Source: Mycolicibacterium parafortuitum (GTDB lineage Bacteria; Actinomycetota; Actinomycetes; Mycobacteriales; Mycobacteriaceae). From it: DNA of 64,000 nucleotides. The translations under genes and the position numbers were made by a program. The DNA lies in NCBI RefSeq assembly GCF_010725485.1, contig NZ_AP022598.1:3038001-3102000 (forward strand), written 5' to 3'. Within the stretch, counting starts at the first letter, position 1. Each line of letters opens with the position of its first letter. The notes beneath the pieces are model-generated. The model made no database searches and had not been told where the DNA came from. It worked only from the letters and a program-made list of their open reading frames with translations. Below are positions 54,038-62,059 of the stretch, piece after piece.

Positions 54038-54152
54038 TTACGGCGGCCATAGCGGCAGGGAAACGCCCGGTCCCATCCCGAACCCGGAAGCTAAGCCTAC
54101 CAGCGCCGATGATACTGCCCACACGGGTGGAAAAGTAGGACACCGCCGAACA
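54038..54152 (+). rRNA. rrf: 5S ribosomal RNA
   Basis: The 115-nt gene begins TTACGGCGGCCATAGCGGC and ends GGACACCGCCGAACA; the ends pair. The internal CGGTCCCATCCCGAACCCGG and GGAAGCTAAGCC are diagnostic of 5S. It follows 23S by about 113 bp and is followed by the operon terminator. Confidence 0.96.
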
Positions 54153-54162
54153 CATTTTAAGC

Positions 54163-54195
54163 CCTGTGCCCCCCAATTCTGTTGGGGGGCACAGG
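54163..54195 (+). terminator. rrnA terminator
   Basis: CCTGTGCCCCCCAA at 54163-54176 pairs perfectly with TTGGGGGGCACAGG at 54182-54195 around a 5-nt loop, followed by CATTTGT. It is 10 bp after 5S and also lies at the 3' end of the convergent ogt gene, so it may act in both directions. Confidence 0.85.
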
Positions 54196-54215
54196 CATTT
54201 GTGGGGAACGTACCT

Positions 54216-54719
54216 TCAATCGAATAGCGTCGGATATGCCGGCGAATTACTCTTCTCCATTCCCAGCAGCATTCTCTTGCGGTCCAATCCGCCGCCGTAT
54301 CCCGTCAAACTCCCATTTGCGCCGATGACGCGGTGACACGGCACGATGATCCCGATGGGATTGTGGCCGTTGGCCAAGCCGACCGCCCTGAACGCGCCTG
54401 GTGTACCGATCAGCGTGGCGATCGCACCGTAGGAGCGCGTCTGTCCGTACGGAATGCTGCGTAATGCGTCCCAGACCTTCCGCTGGAACGGCGTACCGAC
54501 CAGATCCAGATCGAGGTCGAACTCACGGCGTCGGCCACTGAAATATTCGTCGAGCTGGCATACCGCGTCGTCGAAGGCGGCATCGTCGCGCTGCCAGTGA
54601 GCCCGGTCGGGCTCATAGGTCTGGTCGACCATGCGCAGATGTTGCAGTCGGCCCGCCCTGCCGGCCAGGGTGAGCAGCCCTACGGGACTGTCCATCGTCC
54701 GGTATCGCACGGTCTCCAT
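54216..54719 (-). CDS. ogt: Methylated-DNA-protein-cysteine methyltransferase
   Basis: The 167-residue suicide repair protein takes methyl from O6-methylguanine onto C128 in IIVPCHRVIGANGSLTGYGGG. FQRKVWDALRSIPYGQTRSYGAIA is the DNA-binding helix-turn-helix with the arginine finger. I chose the ATG at 54719 (METVRYRTMDSP) because it overlaps the alkA stop by one base (TGATG) and a ribosome binding site GGAGAAG precedes it; an upstream in-frame ATG at 54806 would lie inside alkA. Together with adaA-alkA it forms the adaptive response to alkylation, as in M. tuberculosis Rv1316c-Rv1317c. Confidence 0.95.
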   Translation of the reverse strand: METVRYRTMDSPVGLLTLAGRAGRLQHLRMVDQTYEPDRAHWQRDDAAFDDAVCQLDEYFSGRRREFDLDLDLVGTPFQRKVWDALRSIPYGQTRSYGAIATLIGTPGAFRAVGLANGHNPIGIIVPCHRVIGANGSLTGYGGGLDRKRMLLGMEKSNSPAYPTLFD

Positions 54720-56206
54720 CACTTCTCCTTCGGTGGCCACTGATTCACACTGTGGTCGAGCACTGTCCAAAGATGTTGTGTCGCATAGGATCGCCACGGT
54801 CGCCACGCGCTGCTATGGGCGGTCAGTGGTCGCGGATCCGACGGTAGACCGACGTGCTTCGCGGCGGCGGCCACGCCGAGATCGGTGCCCGGGAACGCAT
54901 CAGGGTCGCCCAGCCCGCGCATCGCGATCATTTCGGCCGTCCACGGCCCGATGCCGGGGATCCCCAGAAGGGTCTCGCGTGCGGCGTCCCAGTCACATCC
55001 CGGATCCAGCACGAGAGTGCCGTCCGACAGTGCCGTGACGAGCGCCCGCAGCGTGCGTTGCCGCGACTTCGGGAATGCCAAGTACTGCGGATCAATCTCG
55101 GAGAGTGCCTCCACCGACGGGAACACGTGGGTGAGCCGCCCCTCGGGATCGTCGACAGGTGTCCCGTACGCACCGGCCAGGCGCCCCACATGGGTACGCG
55201 CCGCGGCCAGGGAAACCTGCTGTCCGAGGACTACGCGCACGGCGAGTTCGTGCTCGTCGACGGTGCGGGGAATCCGTTGTCCCGGCGCCTTGGTCACGAC
55301 AGGTGCGAGATGGGGATCGGCGCTGAGGGTGTCGACCACCGCTTCCGGATCGGCGTCTAGGTCAAGTAGCCGCCTGCACCGCGCGATGGCCGCCGACAGG
55401 TCGCGGAAGTCGTCGACGATGAGCCGGCAACCCACATGGTCGGGGTGGGGCGTCAGGCTGACGATGCCGGTTCCGTGCGGCAACCTCAGGGTCCGGCGGA
55501 AGGCGCCGTCGCGGACCTCCTCGACGCCGGGAACGGCGCTGGCCGCCAGATGCCCGAACAGTCCCTCGAAGGCGAACGGTGTGCGCACCGGCAGACGTAA
55601 CGACATCACCCCTGTGCCGGGGGTGTCGTCGCTGCCGAACCGCGTTCGCGCCCGGCTGCGGAGCATCGTCGGGGTCAGATCGCAGACCGTGCGCACGGTG
55701 TCGTTGAACTGCCGAATGCTGGAGAACCCCGCTGCGAAAGCCACATCGCTGAACGGCATCTCGGTGGTCTCGATCAGGACCCGCGCCATCTGGGCGCGTT
55801 GAGCGCGTGCGAGTGCGAGGGGCGCGGCACCGACTTCTGCGTGCATCAACCGTTCCAGCTGCCGCACCGTGTAACCGACGCGGGACGCGAGCCCGCTGAC
55901 TCCGTCGCGGTCCACGGTGCCGTCGGCGATCAGGCGCATCGCACGCGCGACGACGTCGCCGCGCACATTCCATTCCGGCGAGCCCGGCGACGCGTCAGGA
56001 CGGCAGCGTTTGCACGCGCGGAAGCCGGCCCGCTGGGCCGCGGCCGCGGTCGGGTAGAAGCGCATGTTGCGCGCAAACGGTGGCCGTACCGGGCAGCTCG
56101 GACGGCAGTAGATCTTCGTGGTGAGCACCGCGGTGACGAACCAGCCGTCGAACCGGGCGTCCTTGGACTGGACGGCGCGGTAGCAGCGGTCGAAATCGGT
56201 GTGCAC
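54719..56206 (-). CDS. alkA: Fused AdaA regulator and AlkA 3-methyladenine DNA glycosylase
   Basis: The 495-residue protein combines an Ada zinc/methyl-acceptor domain (residues 1-80, C34, C38, C65, C68 in YCRPSCP and ACKRCRP), an AraC-type DNA-binding domain (about 85-190, SGLASRVGYTVRQLERLMHAEVG and SDVAFAAGFSSIRQFNDTVR) and an AlkA glycosylase (about 200-495) with the helix-hairpin-helix GIPGIGPWTAEMIAMRGLG and the catalytic aspartate in AFPGTDLG. Methyl transfer from phosphotriesters to C34 would activate transcription of alkA-ogt while the glycosylase removes 3-methyladenine. It is translationally coupled to ogt. The order matches M. tuberculosis Rv1317c. Confidence 0.96.
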   Translation of the reverse strand: MHTDFDRCYRAVQSKDARFDGWFVTAVLTTKIYCRPSCPVRPPFARNMRFYPTAAAAQRAGFRACKRCRPDASPGSPEWNVRGDVVARAMRLIADGTVDRDGVSGLASRVGYTVRQLERLMHAEVGAAPLALARAQRAQMARVLIETTEMPFSDVAFAAGFSSIRQFNDTVRTVCDLTPTMLRSRARTRFGSDDTPGTGVMSLRLPVRTPFAFEGLFGHLAASAVPGVEEVRDGAFRRTLRLPHGTGIVSLTPHPDHVGCRLIVDDFRDLSAAIARCRRLLDLDADPEAVVDTLSADPHLAPVVTKAPGQRIPRTVDEHELAVRVVLGQQVSLAAARTHVGRLAGAYGTPVDDPEGRLTHVFPSVEALSEIDPQYLAFPKSRQRTLRALVTALSDGTLVLDPGCDWDAARETLLGIPGIGPWTAEMIAMRGLGDPDAFPGTDLGVAAAAKHVGLPSDPRPLTAHSSAWRPWRSYATQHLWTVLDHSVNQWPPKEK

Positions 56207-56279
56207 CCTTCGACCCTGGCATGTCGGTTACGGCAGGACTAGCGGAAAAGCGACATCGTCATCGCGGCGGCCGGCTCGG

Positions 56280-56885
56280 CTACGACGGTGTCTGCACACT
56301 GGAGATCACCAGCTGCAGATAAGGGCGGTAGAGGTCTTCGCCGTCGATGTGACTGTCCAGCGTGACACCGTCGTTGGCGGCCAGCACGATGCGTGCCAGC
56401 ATCTCCGGCTCCATGCTGAGCGTTCCCCCGATGCGGGCCACGTTCTTGCTGATGAATTCCCCGAGGGCGCGTACGGTTTCGCGTCGCTGGGCGGCAACGC
56501 TTTCTCGCGCCTCCGGATTGCGCAACAGATACAGCGTGAGTTCGTACCCCAGCGCGGCCCGGTCGGCTCCGCTGCTCAGCTGGCGCCACCGTTGCGCGAG
56601 CTCGTCGACATCGACGTCGCTGAGGCGGTGGAAGGACATCATGACCTCGGCGAACCCGTCGAGAAAACGCTGCCGCTGACGGTCCACGACGGCGAGGAAC
56701 AACTTCTCCTTGGCGCCGAACTGGGAGTAGATGGCCCCCCGCGTGAATCCCGCGGCGTCGGCGATCTCCTCGAGAGCGGCACCGGTCAACCCCTTACGGG
56801 CAAAGACCTCCTCGGCGGCGTCCAACAGGACCTGCCGGGTGTGCTCGGAGCGGCGTTCCTTGGTCCAGCGTTCAGCCACGGACAT
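56280..56885 (-). CDS. TetR-family regulator of the divergent oxidative operon
   Basis: The 201-residue protein has a classical TetR helix-turn-helix (about residues 14-62: TRQVLLDAAEEVFARKGLTGAALEEIADAAGFTRGAIYSQFGAKEKLF). The C-terminal ligand domain is helical and has no known signature. Its start overlaps the 3' end of the preceding small gene by 14 nt, so both are translated from one message that begins in the divergent promoter region at 57376-57553. A 35-bp palindrome there is the probable operator, so this protein likely represses both itself and the Rieske/P450 operon until an inducer is present (inference). Confidence 0.9.
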   Translation of the reverse strand: MSVAERWTKERRSEHTRQVLLDAAEEVFARKGLTGAALEEIADAAGFTRGAIYSQFGAKEKLFLAVVDRQRQRFLDGFAEVMMSFHRLSDVDVDELAQRWRQLSSGADRAALGYELTLYLLRNPEARESVAAQRRETVRALGEFISKNVARIGGTLSMEPEMLARIVLAANDGVTLDSHIDGEDLYRPYLQLVISSVQTPS

Positions 56886-57375
56886 ATTCTCCCACCCGGG
56901 TCGGTAATCGTGACGCCCCGCCGTCCGCGGCGGTCGACAGCGGCGTGCCGTCGGCCGTCCAGAATTGCTCGTCGAGCGCGGACTGCGGGAGGCCGGCGCG
57001 GATCAGCGCCCGCGCCTTGAATGCCCGAGCGGCGGCACTGAGCCGGTACCTGACCGGTTCTATCGCCGCGTCGGAGTCCTCCGGGTGGTCATCAGCCCAG
57101 TGGAGCCGGGTGTCCTCGGTCTGCGGGCTGGTCGTGGGGGCGTGGTCGAATCGCGACACCACCGCGCGGAAATCGCCGCGCCTGGGCGCTGCGGACTCCG
57201 ACGACCCCGGCGACTGGGCGCGCACGCCGAGGATCGCCAACGCTTCGGTGTGAGCGACGTCGTCGGTGGTGACGACGACTTGCCAGCCAGCGCGACAGCA
57301 ATCGAACATCAGGCCGCCCGCGTACCGGATCGCCTCCCCGACATCGTCGGTGATCACGTCGAGGTGATAGCCCAT
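56872..57375 (-). CDS. Hypothetical protein co-transcribed with TetR
   Basis: The 167-residue protein starts MGYHLDVITDDVGEAIRYAGGLMFDCCRAGWQVVV and continues DDVAHTEALAILGVRAQSPG, then an acidic/Pro-rich middle and an Ala-rich basic helix (YRLSAAARAFKARALIRAGLPQSALDEQFW). No signal or membrane helix is seen and I recognise no family. A strong Shine-Dalgarno sequence (GAGGAGG) precedes the ATG at 57375. The 14-nt overlap with tetR and shared divergent promoter tie it to regulation or function of the oxygenase operon. It could be a small regulator partner; that is a guess. Confidence 0.8.
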   Translation of the reverse strand: MGYHLDVITDDVGEAIRYAGGLMFDCCRAGWQVVVTTDDVAHTEALAILGVRAQSPGSSESAAPRRGDFRAVVSRFDHAPTTSPQTEDTRLHWADDHPEDSDAAIEPVRYRLSAAARAFKARALIRAGLPQSALDEQFWTADGTPLSTAADGGASRLPTRVGEYVRG

Positions 57376-57421
57376 GTTCCCCTCCTCTGCGAGATGACCG
57401 CCAATGTGACGCCCACCACTT

Positions 57422-57456
57422 TATACATTGTTGTATCTGCGATACATCAGTGCATA
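57422..57456. promoter_or_regulatory. 35-bp near-palindrome, probable TetR operator
   Basis: The left arm TATACATTGTTGTATC (57422-57437) and the complement of the right arm (57441-57456) match at 13 of 16 positions around TGC. The inner TGTATC-TGC-GATACA is perfect. It lies between divergent genes for a TetR-containing unit and the Rieske/P450 operon and overlaps the promoters, which suits a repressor site. Binding by the adjacent TetR is inference. Confidence 0.7.
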
Positions 57457-57460
57457 TAGT
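57431..57460 (+). promoter_or_regulatory. Promoter of the Rieske/P450 operon
   Basis: TTGTAT (57431-57436), 18-bp spacer and TATAGT (57455-57460) form a plausible promoter embedded in the palindrome, so a bound repressor would block RNA polymerase. The leader to the ATG at 57554 is about 85 nt and ends in GAGGAGG. Confidence 0.55.
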
Positions 57461-57553
57461 GAGTCCTGTCACATCCGCGGCACCTGGTACGCGACATCAC
57501 TGCGACGTGGGTCGTCGCCGGTGGTCGACGTTGACAGAGGAGGACTTCCCTTG

Positions 57554-58924
57554 ATGCCTTTAACTCGCCCAGGAGATTGGCTGGACCCCGATTCGGGCCT
57601 CGGCCTCAGCCTTGACGACGTCCCGCCGGGGACGTTCAACATGACGATTCCGACGGACCGGTACACCTGTCCGGAGTACGCGGCGCGGGAGCGCGAGGCG
57701 ATCTGGTCGCGTACCTGGCAGATCGTCGGGAGAGTCGAGGACCTGCCGAAGCCCGGCGACTGGAAGAAGTACGACATCCTGGATCAGTCCTTCCTCGTCG
57801 TGCGCGGCAAGGACGAAGTGCTGCGTGGCTTCGTCAATGCGTGCCGGCATCGCGGAAATGCGCTGTGCATCACCGAAACCGGGAATGCCAAGCGTGGCTT
57901 CCTGTGTCAGTACCATCTGTGGTCCTACGACCTGGAGGGCAAGCTCAAGGGGCTGCTGCGCGAGAATCTTGCCGGCCCGATCGACAAGGCCGACAACTCG
58001 TTGCTGCCGGTATCGGTCGACACGTTCGCCGGTTTCATCTTCCTCAATCCCGATCCGGATGCAGTGCCGTTGCGCGACTACCTCGGCGAGGAGGTCGTCA
58101 GTCTGCTCGAGCCGTACAACGTCGAGCAGTTCACCACCGTCATGGACGTCACCGAGGCCATCGAGTGCAACTGGAAGGTCGTGATGGATGCCTTCGAAGA
58201 GGGCTATCACATCAACGGCATCCACCCGCAGCTGCTGCAGGTGCTGCACATCAACCCGAAGACCGCGCGGTACCGGTTCTTCGAAAGTCACAGTGTGGCA
58301 ATGGCTCCGTTCGAGGTCGTGGGCGCCGACGTGCAGGATGAAGTGGCCGGTATTCTCGCGCTGCCAGAGACCTTCCCCGGTACCGTCGCGGTGATCCCGC
58401 GCTTCCAGGAGTTGATCGCGCGGTACCAGGATGCGGATGGCAAAGTAGACTTCCCAGAGGGGATGACGGCCCGCTTCCTGCTTCAGCAGGCGACGCGGGA
58501 AGTGCTGACAGGCATGGGACTCGACGTCAGCGGTCTGACCGACAGCCAGATGGTCGACAACCAGGGCTGGGTGTTGTTCCCCAACTACTTCATGACCGTG
58601 CGTGCCGGTGAATGTCACGTCATCATGTCGCGGCCGCATCCGAGTGGAGACCCCAACCGCTGCATCTGGCACGTGGCCAGCTACATGTACGTGCCCGAAG
58701 AGTTCCGCGATGCCGTGCGCGCCGAGGCGATCGTGGTCGATACTCCGGGCAGTCACAAATACTTCGAAGCGCTGCAACAGGACTACGAACAGATGCCGCG
58801 CCAGCAGAAGGGTCTGCGTAACGATCGCCTCGACCACATGTCGCTGGTCAAGGAGGAAGTCGTGATTGCGCACTACCACTCGGTGGTCGACCGGTACATG
58901 GCCGCGACGGGGGTCAAGGCATGA
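57554..58924 (+). CDS. Rieske non-heme iron oxygenase, large (alpha) subunit
   Basis: The 456-residue protein has a Rieske [2Fe-2S] domain with ligands C97, H99, C118 and H121 (CRHRGNALC and CQYHLWSYD) and a catalytic domain with the mononuclear iron motif DAFEEGYHINGIHPQ. It inserts oxygen into an aromatic or alicyclic substrate or demethylates it, with electrons from a reductase/ferredoxin not encoded here. Start ATG 57554 has GAGGAGG 10 nt upstream; a TTG at 57551 is possible. It is first in an operon with an NTF2-like protein (overlap ATGA), P450, SDR and AhpD-like protein. The substrate is unknown; members close to this include carnitine and steroid oxygenases. Confidence 0.92.
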   Translation: MPLTRPGDWLDPDSGLGLSLDDVPPGTFNMTIPTDRYTCPEYAAREREAIWSRTWQIVGRVEDLPKPGDWKKYDILDQSFLVVRGKDEVLRGFVNACRHRGNALCITETGNAKRGFLCQYHLWSYDLEGKLKGLLRENLAGPIDKADNSLLPVSVDTFAGFIFLNPDPDAVPLRDYLGEEVVSLLEPYNVEQFTTVMDVTEAIECNWKVVMDAFEEGYHINGIHPQLLQVLHINPKTARYRFFESHSVAMAPFEVVGADVQDEVAGILALPETFPGTVAVIPRFQELIARYQDADGKVDFPEGMTARFLLQQATREVLTGMGLDVSGLTDSQMVDNQGWVLFPNYFMTVRAGECHVIMSRPHPSGDPNRCIWHVASYMYVPEEFRDAVRAEAIVVDTPGSHKYFEALQQDYEQMPRQQKGLRNDRLDHMSLVKEEVVIAHYHSVVDRYMAATGVKA

Positions 58925-59385
58925 CCGCGATCGACGACGTCATCGGTGAGAAGACGGGCCGCGCCCGAGCGGTTCTGGAATACAGCCAGACGATGCACCG
59001 GTTGGTCAAAGAGGCCAAGCAGCCCGGCTTCTCGGCCGAGAGTTGGGCCCCGCTGGCCGAGCTGATCGCCGTGGAGGACTTCGTCCGCGTCGGCCCGTTC
59101 AAGGAGGTGATGAACTGGGCCGAGTACGTCGAGTTCCTGACCAACTGGGCGAAATCCTCGGACTGGGACTGCTCGTTCAAACGGATCAGTGAGGCAGGCG
59201 ACACCGTCTTCCTCGAACTCGAAGAGCGAAGCCAGATCGGTGATTTCAGCAGTGTGGTCAACAGCGCGTCGGTCTACGACTTCGACGCGTCCGGCAAGAT
59301 CACCTACGTCGCGGTGTACCTGCAGATGCAGCTACCGGACTCGGCGCCGATCCCCAGCTTCGACGGCGCGGGGCAGGCGGAGTGA
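58921..59385 (+). CDS. NTF2/SnoaL-like small protein of the oxygenase operon
   Basis: The 154-residue protein has the pattern of an NTF2-like fold (WAPLAELIAVEDFVRVGPFKEVMNWAEYVEFLTNWAKSS, then VFLELEERSQIGDFSSVVNSASVYDFDASGKITYVAVYLQMQ). Such proteins occur as small subunits of Rieske oxygenases or as isomerases. Its position directly after the alpha subunit, with a 4-nt ATGA overlap, suggests a beta-like or accessory subunit, but the typical ring-hydroxylating beta-subunit signature is not obvious. It also overlaps the P450 start by 4 nt. Confidence 0.83.
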   Translation: MTAIDDVIGEKTGRARAVLEYSQTMHRLVKEAKQPGFSAESWAPLAELIAVEDFVRVGPFKEVMNWAEYVEFLTNWAKSSDWDCSFKRISEAGDTVFLELEERSQIGDFSSVVNSASVYDFDASGKITYVAVYLQMQLPDSAPIPSFDGAGQAE

Positions 59386-60662
59386 CCGAGCAGTTGACGC
59401 CGGCTGACCTCGACACCGTTGATTTCTTCACCGACGACGAGTTGCTGCACGACCCGTATGACTACCTCGCGGCGCTGCGCAACGAGTGCCCCGTACGCCG
59501 GGAGACACACCACGACGTCGTGATGATCACCGGCTACGAGGAAGCTGTCGCGGTCTACAACGACAACGAGCGGTTCTCGTCGTGCACCGCGGTCACCGGA
59601 CCGTTTCCGGGCTTCCCCGTTCCCCTTGAGGGCGACGATGTTTCGGAGATCATTGCGCAGCACCGGGACAAGCTCCCGTTCAACGACCAGCTGCCGACCC
59701 TGGACCCGCCGCTGCACACCGATCACCGCGCACTGTTGTCGCGAATGATCACGCCCAAGCGCCTCAAGGAGAACGAGGAGTTCATGTGGCGGTTGGCCGA
59801 CCGCCAGTTCGACGAGGCACTTGCCGAGGGGCGGTGCGAGTTCGTCGGCGACTTCGGTAACCCGTTCGCCATGCTCGTCATCGCCGACCTGCTGGGGGTT
59901 CCCGAATCCGACCACGCCGACTTCAAAGACCGGCTCCTGAACTCCACGGGCACCATCGGCAGCAGTGGCGGCGACACCATGCACCACTCGCCACTGGAGT
60001 ATCTGTACGGGAAGTTCACCGACTACATCACCGATCGTCGGGAGCACCCTCGCGACGACGTGCTGACCGGTCTGGCGACGGCGCTGTTTCCCGACGGCCG
60101 GACCCCACCGGTGCTCGATGTCGTCTGCGTGGCCGCCAACCTGTTCGCGGCAGGTCAGGAGACCACCGTCCGGCTGCTCAGCACCGCGGTGATGATGATC
60201 GCGGAAGATCCTGCGCTGCAGGCGAAGCTACGCGCCGACCGCAGCCTCATCCCCGGGTTCGTCGAGGAGGCCCTGCGGTTCGAAAGTCCGATCCGCGGCG
60301 ACTTCCGGTTGTCCAAGGTTCCTGTCAGCGTCGGCGGCGTAGAGCTGCCGGCAGGGACAACGGTGATGCTGAACAATGCGGCGGCCAACCGGGATCCGCG
60401 CCGGTTCACCGATCCCGACACCTTCGACCTGCACCGGTCGAATGCCCGCCAGCACATCGCCTTCGGCCGCGGACCGCACAGCTGTCCCGGTGCTCCACTT
60501 GCCCGGGCGGAGGCGAAGGTCAGCATCAACCGGCTCCTGGACCGGACCTCCGATATCCGCATCGACGAGGACAAGCACGGGCCCGCCGATGACCGCCGCT
60601 ACAAGTACCTGCCGACGTTCATCCTGCGCGGGCTGACCCGCCTGCACATCGAATTCTCTTAG
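59382..60662 (+). CDS. Cytochrome P450
   Basis: The 426-residue bacterial-type P450 has the I-helix oxygen site AANLFAAGQETTVRLL, the ExxR region EEALRFESPIRGDFRL and the heme loop FGRGPHSCPGAPLAR with cysteine ligand C368. No membrane anchor is present. It hydroxylates an unidentified hydrophobic substrate using external ferredoxin and reductase. The GTG start overlaps the previous gene by 4 nt; an SDR follows after 12 bp, suggesting that a P450- or Rieske-made alcohol is oxidised to a ketone. Confidence 0.93.
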   Translation: MTEQLTPADLDTVDFFTDDELLHDPYDYLAALRNECPVRRETHHDVVMITGYEEAVAVYNDNERFSSCTAVTGPFPGFPVPLEGDDVSEIIAQHRDKLPFNDQLPTLDPPLHTDHRALLSRMITPKRLKENEEFMWRLADRQFDEALAEGRCEFVGDFGNPFAMLVIADLLGVPESDHADFKDRLLNSTGTIGSSGGDTMHHSPLEYLYGKFTDYITDRREHPRDDVLTGLATALFPDGRTPPVLDVVCVAANLFAAGQETTVRLLSTAVMMIAEDPALQAKLRADRSLIPGFVEEALRFESPIRGDFRLSKVPVSVGGVELPAGTTVMLNNAAANRDPRRFTDPDTFDLHRSNARQHIAFGRGPHSCPGAPLARAEAKVSINRLLDRTSDIRIDEDKHGPADDRRYKYLPTFILRGLTRLHIEFS

Positions 60663-60674
60663 GCGTCCGACACG

Positions 60675-61430
60675 ATGCCGTTCGAAGACACCACCGCCAT
60701 CGTCACCGGAGGCGCCGCCGGGCTGGGCCTGGCCATCACCGAGGCACTCGCCGCACGCGGCGCCAAAGTCGCGATCTTCGACATCGCCGTAGACGAGATC
60801 ACCGCGCAGGTCGATCGGTTGCGCGCCGACGGCGCAAAGGTCGCGGGCTATGTCGTCGACGTCTCAAGCCGGGAGGCGGTCGAGCAGGCCGTCGCCGACG
60901 TCCGTGCCGATCTCGGTCCGGTGCTGATGCTGATCAACAACGCCGGTATCGAGCAGTTCGGCAAGTTCTCCGAGATCACCGACGAGCTGTGGGCCCGCGT
61001 GATGGCGGTCAATCTGCGGGGACCGTTCATCTGTACCCAGGCGGTGTTGCCCGACATGCGCGAGGCGCAGTGGGGCCGCATCGTGAACATCTCGTCGTCG
61101 AGCGCCCAGGGCGGGCAGTCCAGGATGGCCGCCTACGTCAGCTCCAAGGCCGGCGTGATCGGCCTGACGAAGAGCCTCGCGCTGGAACTCGGCCCCAAAG
61201 GCATCACGGTCAACACGATTCCACCCGGCATGGTGGTCACTCCGATGCTCGAAAAGGCCATCGAGGAAGGCCGATTCACCGCAGCGCTGGAGCATTTCGC
61301 CAAGATCACACCGGTCCGCCGAGCCGGCCGACCGGAGGACATCGCCAACGCGGCGATCTTCCTGTGTCAGGACGAATCCTCATACATCACCGGGCAGGTC
61401 ATCCCCGTCAACGGAGGGCGTCGGACATGA
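60675..61430 (+). CDS. Short-chain dehydrogenase/reductase of the oxygenase operon
   Basis: The 251-residue classical SDR has TGGAAGLGLAI (cofactor), VLMLINNAGIEQFG, the catalytic serine in NISSSSAQGGQSRMAAYVSSKAG with YxxxK, and the C-terminal GRPEDIANAAIFLCQDESSYITGQVIPVNGG. An aspartate at the end of beta-2 (IFDIAVDE) indicates NAD(H). It probably oxidises the hydroxyl product of the neighbouring oxygenases. The stop overlaps the ATG of the next gene (ATGA). Confidence 0.93.
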   Translation: MPFEDTTAIVTGGAAGLGLAITEALAARGAKVAIFDIAVDEITAQVDRLRADGAKVAGYVVDVSSREAVEQAVADVRADLGPVLMLINNAGIEQFGKFSEITDELWARVMAVNLRGPFICTQAVLPDMREAQWGRIVNISSSSAQGGQSRMAAYVSSKAGVIGLTKSLALELGPKGITVNTIPPGMVVTPMLEKAIEEGRFTAALEHFAKITPVRRAGRPEDIANAAIFLCQDESSYITGQVIPVNGGRRT

Positions 61431-62059
61431 GCACACCCGAGAGCACCGAGCCACTGCTCGCGCCGCTGACTGCCGATGAGTGGGGCGATGACGAGTACGC
61501 CGCGTTCGGTGCACTGATGGGCCTGCCGGGGGAGAAGGTCCCGCGGGCCGGTTCGGGGCACGCCGCAGACCCGCTCAAGTTCGACATCATCGGTCTGCTG
61601 GCCCGCCATCCGAAGATGGCCCGCAAATTCCTGGCGTTCAACGGCTGGCTACTGCAGCGTGGCGAATTGCCATTGCGGCTGAGGGAATTGGCGATCCTGC
61701 GGGTCGCTCACACCCGGCGATCCGCGTTCTTCTGGGGCGAGCACACCAAGGTCGCCGCCGAAGGCGGTGTGCCCGAGGCTGACATCGCGCTCATCGCCGG
61801 GGGTAACGAGGGTTTCCCCGGTGCTGATCGATTGGTGCTGGAGGCGACCGACGAACTGCTCGCGGACGGGCACGCCGGAGCAACGACGTGGGAGCGGCTG
61901 AGCGAGGAGCTCGGCACCCACCAGGCGATGGAGCTCATCTTCGTCGTCGGCACCTACGCGATGTTGGCGATGGCGTTCGACACGTGGCGGCTTGCCCCGC
62001 CCGCGGGCAGCGCCGTTCTTCCCGAACGGGTCACGGAAGAAAGCGATATCGAGGTATGA
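61427..62059 (+). CDS. Carboxymuconolactone decarboxylase/AhpD-like protein
   Basis: The 210-residue protein resembles AhpD/CMD folds: LLARHPKMARKFLAFNGWLLQRGELPLRLRELAILRVAHTRRSAFFWGEHTKVAAEGGV, with the typical H but without a CxxC redox pair, so peroxidase activity is unlikely and a lyase or structural role is more probable. It ends with LIFVVGTYAMLAMAFDTWRL. Proteins of this kind are often found in sterol and terpenoid catabolic clusters of actinobacteria. It overlaps the SDR stop by 4 nt and its own stop overlaps the start of the broken aldehyde dehydrogenase gene. Confidence 0.88.
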   Translation: MSTPESTEPLLAPLTADEWGDDEYAAFGALMGLPGEKVPRAGSGHAADPLKFDIIGLLARHPKMARKFLAFNGWLLQRGELPLRLRELAILRVAHTRRSAFFWGEHTKVAAEGGVPEADIALIAGGNEGFPGADRLVLEATDELLADGHAGATTWERLSEELGTHQAMELIFVVGTYAMLAMAFDTWRLAPPAGSAVLPERVTEESDIEV

